In this document: positions 9,641 to 12,681 of the stretch, in pieces
How the letters are laid out: every line of letters begins with the position of its first letter
How positions within the stretch are numbered: position 1 is the stretch's first letter
Source: DASVLX01 sp035552275
GTDB lineage: Bacteria > Actinomycetota > Actinomycetes > Mycobacteriales > Pseudonocardiaceae
NCBI GenBank assembly: GCA_035552275.1
Contig: DASZLR010000175.1
Location: forward strand, 1 to 12,681
Length of the DNA stretch: 12,681 bases
Reading direction: 5' to 3'
Notes under the pieces: generated by a model
The model's input: only the letters and a program-made list of their open reading frames with translations
The model's database searches: none
Told to the model about the DNA's origin: nothing
Position numbers and translations under genes: made by a program

Positions 9641-9649
9641 TCCTTCTTT
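9623..9649. promoter_or_regulatory. Candidate TetR operator (CGGA-TG-TCCG dyad)
   Basis: A perfect core CGGATGTCCG (9631-9640) is flanked by A-rich sequence on the left (AAAAAAA) and T-rich on the right (CCTTCTTT), giving an imperfect 27-base dyad in the tetR/CMD intergenic region. It covers the -35 box of the tetR promoter and lies 50 bases upstream of the operon's first ATG. This is the expected place for autoregulation and operon control. Confidence 0.6.
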
Positions 9650-9689
9650 ATCTAGATCAGCATCCGCGCCACCCACAGGGAGAAGATCC

Positions 9690-10256
9690 ATGCGACTGCC
9701 ACTGCTCCGCCCGGCGGACCTGACCGCCCGGCAGCAGCCTCTGTACCGCACCATCGACGCGATGGTCGCCACCGACGAGTTCGCCGGCATGACCACCAAA
9801 CAGCTGGACGGAGCCTTCCTCGGCCCGTTCGCCGTGATGCTGCACTTCCCGGCGGCCGGCGAGGCGATCGCCCGGTTCTGCCAGGAGGTCAGCGCACTGC
9901 CCGGCCTGTCGCCGTCGGCTCGGCAGGTCGTGATCCTCACCGTCGGTGGACGGCAGAACGCCGCCTACGAGCTGTACGCGCACGACATCGCGGCGCGCGG
10001 GGCCGGACTGCGCCGTGATCAGATCGCGACGCTGTGTGCCGGCGGCCGCCCGGCCGACCTCACGCCCGAGGAGAACCTGGCCGCCGATGTCACCGGCGCG
10101 TTGCTGCGCGGCGGTGTCCTACCGCAGACCACCTATCAGGCGGTGGTCGACGCCCTTGGCCGGGACGCGCTCGACGCGATGGTCCTGCTGATCGTGCAGT
10201 ACCTGGCAATCTGCACCCTGCTCAACGCCTACGACGTCCCGGTTCCCGCCGAATAA
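9690..10256 (+). CDS. Carboxymuconolactone decarboxylase / AhpD-fold protein (first copy)
   Basis: The 188-residue protein has a typical all-helical CMD (AhpD-like) layout: N-terminal arm LRPADLTARQQPLYRTID, then GPFAVMLHFP, LSPSARQVVILTVGGRQNAA, YELYAHDIAA (Tyr93, Glu94, His98), LTPEENLAADVTGALL and the last helix MVLLIVQYLAICTLLNAYDV. Family members decarboxylate or isomerise lactones or reduce peroxides. The AhpD-type CxxC redox pair is absent (only isolated Cys such as Cys64), so peroxidase activity through that pair is unlikely. ATG 9690 has GGGAG at 9678-9682 with 7-base spacing. It is first in a three-gene operon with a second CMD-like protein and a beta-propeller, and is divergent from tetR. 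A heteromeric pair with the second copy is possible. Substrate is unknown. Confidence 0.85.
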   Translation: MRLPLLRPADLTARQQPLYRTIDAMVATDEFAGMTTKQLDGAFLGPFAVMLHFPAAGEAIARFCQEVSALPGLSPSARQVVILTVGGRQNAAYELYAHDIAARGAGLRRDQIATLCAGGRPADLTPEENLAADVTGALLRGGVLPQTTYQAVVDALGRDALDAMVLLIVQYLAICTLLNAYDVPVPAE

Positions 10257-10276
10257 TCACAGAGCATAATCACAGA
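10253..10276 (+). repeat. Tandem direct repeat between the two CMD genes
   Basis: ATAATCACAGA occurs at 10253-10263 and again at 10266-10276, with a 13-base period. The first copy contains the TAA stop of the first CMD gene, and the second ends 2 bases before the GGAG of the next gene. It looks like a recent short duplication that lengthened the spacer. Confidence 0.7.
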
Positions 10277-10287
10277 ACGGAGCAGCC

Positions 10288-10857
10288 ATGATCGACAATG
10301 CCGATTTCGGCACCTTCGGGCGGTTCATCGAAACTCCGGTCGACCAGATGCCCGACGACATGAAAAAGGCCTACGACCTGACTATGACGTTGCGCGGACT
10401 GGTGCCCGGTCCGCACAAGATCTGGCTGGCCAATCCCACCCTGTCCGAGACCATCGTCCCGACCGGAGCCTATTTCCAGACCACATCCACGCTGACCAAG
10501 GCCGAGATCGAGATCGCGACCAATGTCATCAACGGCCGCTGGCGCGCGGCCTACGGGAACTACGAACACGAGAAGATCGGTGTCGACAAGGGCGGCCTGG
10601 CGCCGGAGCGGGTCGCGGCGCTGATCGCCGGCCTGCCGACCTCCTTCGAGGACCCCCGCCAGCAGATCGTGTACGAGCTCGCGGCCACGTTGGCCGCGGC
10701 CAACGTGGTGCCGTTGGGCCTCTATCGGCGGGCGCGGGAACTGCTGGGCGACAAGGGAATTGTCGACGTGACCACGCTCATGGGCTGGTTCACCGCCGTC
10801 TCACTCACCCTGATGGCTTTCGACGTTCCGGCCAACGCCGTCGGACTCGACCAGTAA
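10288..10857 (+). CDS. Carboxymuconolactone decarboxylase / AhpD-fold protein (second, divergent copy)
   Basis: This 189-residue protein also follows the CMD pattern: MPDDMKKAYDLTMTL, GPHKIWLANPTL, LTKAEIEIATNVINGRW, RAAYGNYEHEKIG (Trp85, Glu93, His94), LAPERVAALIAGLP, DPRQQIVYELAATLA, YRRARELLGDKGIVDVTTLM and GWFTAVSLTLMAFDVP. It contains no cysteine at all, which rules out AhpD-type disulfide chemistry. It shares architecture but little direct sequence with the first copy, so this is an old duplication or a recruited paralogue rather than a recent repeat. ATG 10288 has GGAG at 10279-10282. It sits 31 bases after the first copy and 28 before the beta-propeller gene, so one operon is likely. 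The two CMD proteins may form a mixed oligomer. Catalysed reaction is unknown. Confidence 0.85.
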   Translation: MIDNADFGTFGRFIETPVDQMPDDMKKAYDLTMTLRGLVPGPHKIWLANPTLSETIVPTGAYFQTTSTLTKAEIEIATNVINGRWRAAYGNYEHEKIGVDKGGLAPERVAALIAGLPTSFEDPRQQIVYELAATLAAANVVPLGLYRRARELLGDKGIVDVTTLMGWFTAVSLTLMAFDVPANAVGLDQ

Positions 10858-10885
10858 CCAGCATTCAACCCAACGGAGAATTGCC

Positions 10886-11869
10886 ATGCCGATGACCCCA
10901 GTTCCCGAAGCCACCATCACTCCGGTCGCGTATTTTCCGGAGAAGTACTTCCTGGAAAATCTCGCCGTCCGCGTCGACGGTTCGGTGCTGATCACCGCGG
11001 TGCTCCAGCAGGAACTCTGGATTGCGCCGAGCACACCATCGGATTCGATGGTCAGCCCGATCCTGGTGCACCGTTTCGACCACCCGATCACCGGCATCGT
11101 CGAGGTCGAACCCGACGTGTTCGTCGTCAGCCTGACCGAGGGCTACACCACCCACGAATCACATCTGGTGCGGATCGACCTGACCGGCTGGACGCCCGGC
11201 GAGCCGGTGTCCCCAGAGATCATCTTCACCTTTGACGACCGGGTCCGCGCCCTCAACGGCAGTTGCCTGCTCGGCCCCGGCGTGCTGGCCATCGCCGACT
11301 GCTTCGCCGGGTTGATCTGGCGGGTTGATCTGGGCGAGGGCGCGCGGAGTGCGACGGCTCGGGTCTGGCTGGCCCACGACACTATGGGGGACGACCCGGA
11401 CAGCGAGGTCGCGCCGCCGCCGCAGCCGGGCGTCAACGGCGTCCGCTACAGCGCGCGGACCGGACACCTCTACTACACGTCGACCGCCCAGCAGGTCTTC
11501 ATGCGTGTCCCGGTCGACCCGGCCACGCTCGACCCGGCCGGTGGCGCGGAATTCGTCGCCGCGATCGACAACGCCGACGACTTCTGCGTGGACGAGGACG
11601 CCGGATTCGCTTATGTCACCCGGCATCGCGGCAACACGGTTGACCGGGTGCCGCTCACACCGCGGCACGGCAGCGAGGTTCGCCACCTGGCCGGCGACCC
11701 GCTCGATGAGGCCCTGGTCGGGCCGTCCAGCGCCGCCTGGGGTCGCGGCCCCGGCGACCACGCCCGAGTGCTGTACGTGACCACGGACGGCGGCACCACG
11801 GCCCCGCCCAACGGAATCATCCGAAACGCCGCGCTGCTGCGCGTCGACCTCCACCAGCGGGCCGAGTGA
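10886..11869 (+). CDS. SMP-30/gluconolactonase-like beta-propeller protein
   Basis: The 327-residue protein looks like a six-bladed propeller of the SMP-30/gluconolactonase/LRE superfamily, whose members bind one divalent metal and open lactones or esters. Repeated blade strands are seen, for example GSVLITAVLQQELW, DVFVVSLTEG, GVLAIADCFAGLIWRVD, GHLYYTSTAQQVFMRVPV and AGFAYVTRHRGNTVDRVPL. The four usual metal-ligand positions can be matched: Glu24 (FLENLAV), Asn124 (LNGSCLL), Asn184 (GVNGVRYS) and Asp232 (ADDFCVDED). An acidic/proline loop MGDDPDSEVAPPPQPG lies at 167-182. No signal peptide is visible, so it is probably cytoplasmic. ATG 10886 has GGAG at 10875-10878 with 7-base spacing; ATG 10892 is an alternative. 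It is last in the CMD operon, suggesting that a lactone or ester intermediate is shared. Ligand matching is by eye. Confidence 0.82.
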   Translation: MPMTPVPEATITPVAYFPEKYFLENLAVRVDGSVLITAVLQQELWIAPSTPSDSMVSPILVHRFDHPITGIVEVEPDVFVVSLTEGYTTHESHLVRIDLTGWTPGEPVSPEIIFTFDDRVRALNGSCLLGPGVLAIADCFAGLIWRVDLGEGARSATARVWLAHDTMGDDPDSEVAPPPQPGVNGVRYSARTGHLYYTSTAQQVFMRVPVDPATLDPAGGAEFVAAIDNADDFCVDEDAGFAYVTRHRGNTVDRVPLTPRHGSEVRHLAGDPLDEALVGPSSAAWGRGPGDHARVLYVTTDGGTTAPPNGIIRNAALLRVDLHQRAE

Positions 11870-11921
11870 TGAACAACTCGTTGCCCGCCGGCGCCCGCTG
11901 GAAGAGCGGTGGCGGACCGAC

Positions 11922-11936
11922 ACCGACCGGGTCGGT
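11922..11936. terminator. Hairpin between convergent genes, possible bidirectional terminator
   Basis: ACCGAC (11922-11927), loop CGG, GTCGGT (11931-11936) form a perfect 6-base GC-rich stem in the 107-base gap between the propeller gene and uvrB. No T-run follows on either strand, so it would be an atypical, U-less terminator of the kind seen in high-GC bacteria. The rest of the gap shows no gene. Confidence 0.4.
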
Positions 11937-11976
11937 CACCGCGGCCTGATCGCCCTGTCGGTCCTCGGGCCAGTAT

Positions 11977-12681
11977 CTACCGCACCCCGGCCGCGTCCAT
12001 GCCACGCAGTTCTTTTTTCAGGTCCGCGATCTCGTCCCGCAGCCGGGCCGCCAGCTCGAACTGAAGCTCGCGGGCCGCGCTCATCATCTGGTCGGTCATC
12101 TGCTGGATCAGGTCGGCCAGTTCGGCCCGCGGCATCGTCTTCACGTCCCGGTCGACCAGCACGCCGGCACTGCGGCCGCTGCCCGGCTCGCCGGCCGCGC
12201 GCTTGCCGCGCGAGGTGTTGCGCCCGGACCCGCCGACCGGCACCTCGCGTTCTCGCTCGGTGTCCTCGGCCTCGGTGTAGACCCGGTCGAGGATGTCGGC
12301 GATCTTCTTCCGCAGCGGTTGCGGATCCAGGCCGCGCTCGGTGTTGTAGGCGATCTGCTTGTCCCGCCGGCGATTGGTCTCGTCAATCGCGTACCGCATC
12401 GAGTCGGTGATCTTGTCGGCGTACATGTGCACCTGGCCCGACACGTTGCGGGCGGCGCGGCCGATCGTCTGGATCAGCGACCGCTCGCTGCGCAGGAAGC
12501 CCTCCTTGTCCGCGTCGAGGATGGCCACCAGCGAGACCTCCGGCAGGTCGAGACCCTCGCGGAGCAGGTTGATGCCGACGAGCACGTCGTACTCGCCGAG
12601 CCGCAGCTCGCGCAGCAGCTCGATCCGGCGCAACGTATCGACCTCGCTGTGCAGGTAGCGCACCCGGATACCGAGGTCGAG
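11977..12681 (-). CDS. uvrB: Excinuclease ABC subunit UvrB, C-terminal part (5' end outside window)
   Basis: The frame is open to the right edge and gives the last 234 residues of UvrB, the damage-verifying helicase-like subunit of nucleotide excision repair. Visible in order are LGIRVRYLHSEVDTLRR, helicase motif V (DVLVGINLLREGLDLPEV), LDADKEGFLRSERSL, motif VI (QTIGRAARNVSG) and the Tyr/Arg-rich YAIDETNRRRDKQIAYN. A long basic, Gly-rich linker (GGSGRNTSRGKRAAGEPGSG) follows. The C-terminal UVR coiled-coil domain (QMTDQMMSAARELQFELAAR) contacts UvrC. The stop is TAG at 11977-11979. It is convergent with the propeller gene. The identification is very secure. Confidence 0.98.
   Translation of the reverse strand, partial: LDLGIRVRYLHSEVDTLRRIELLRELRLGEYDVLVGINLLREGLDLPEVSLVAILDADKEGFLRSERSLIQTIGRAARNVSGQVHMYADKITDSMRYAIDETNRRRDKQIAYNTERGLDPQPLRKKIADILDRVYTEAEDTEREREVPVGGSGRNTSRGKRAAGEPGSGRSAGVLVDRDVKTMPRAELADLIQQMTDQMMSAARELQFELAARLRDEIADLKKELRGMDAAGVR

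Overview
The window is high-GC, densely packed DNA of a filamentous-type actinobacterium. The signs are strong G/C third-codon bias, many GTG starts, TAnnnT-type -10 boxes and actinobacterial families throughout. I cannot place it in a genus; a Pseudonocardiales-like host is only a guess. Both edges cut genes: an EAL-domain protein on the left and uvrB on the right.

Layout. (1) 1-2045 holds housekeeping and small accessory genes: the C-terminal half of a degenerate EAL protein, a HhH-GPD DNA-repair protein, and a divergent pair of an NTF2/SnoaL-like protein (minus) and a YbjN-like protein (plus). (2) 2053-4990 holds a LysR regulator divergent from a bile acid:sodium symporter-family transporter, with a T-N11-A dyad between them. 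The transporter's 3' end overlaps a convergent TerC-family membrane protein. (3) 5106-8971 is the most unusual part. A single 994-residue protein joins a membrane-anchored S15/CocE-type alpha/beta hydrolase with a PepX_C-like sandwich to a second transmembrane helix and a complete ABC ATPase. It is followed, with translational coupling, by an ABC-2 permease. The predicted topology puts the hydrolase outside the cell and the ATPase inside, so the two genes could form an exporter with a built-in surface hydrolase. (4) 8982-11869 holds a TetR regulator divergent from a three-gene operon: two different carboxymuconolactone decarboxylase (CMD)/AhpD-fold proteins, neither with a CxxC pair, and an SMP-30/gluconolactonase-like beta-propeller. 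An AT-flanked CGGA-TG-TCCG dyad sits on the -35 box of the tetR promoter, which suggests TetR controls both itself and the operon. (5) 11977-12681 is the C-terminal third of UvrB, convergent with the operon.

No tRNA, rRNA, CRISPR array, insertion sequence or phage gene is visible. Intergenic gaps are all short (under about 125 bases). The main candidates for new biology are the hydrolase-ABC fusion with its permease and the TetR-controlled CMD-CMD-propeller operon. Functions beyond family level are inference.
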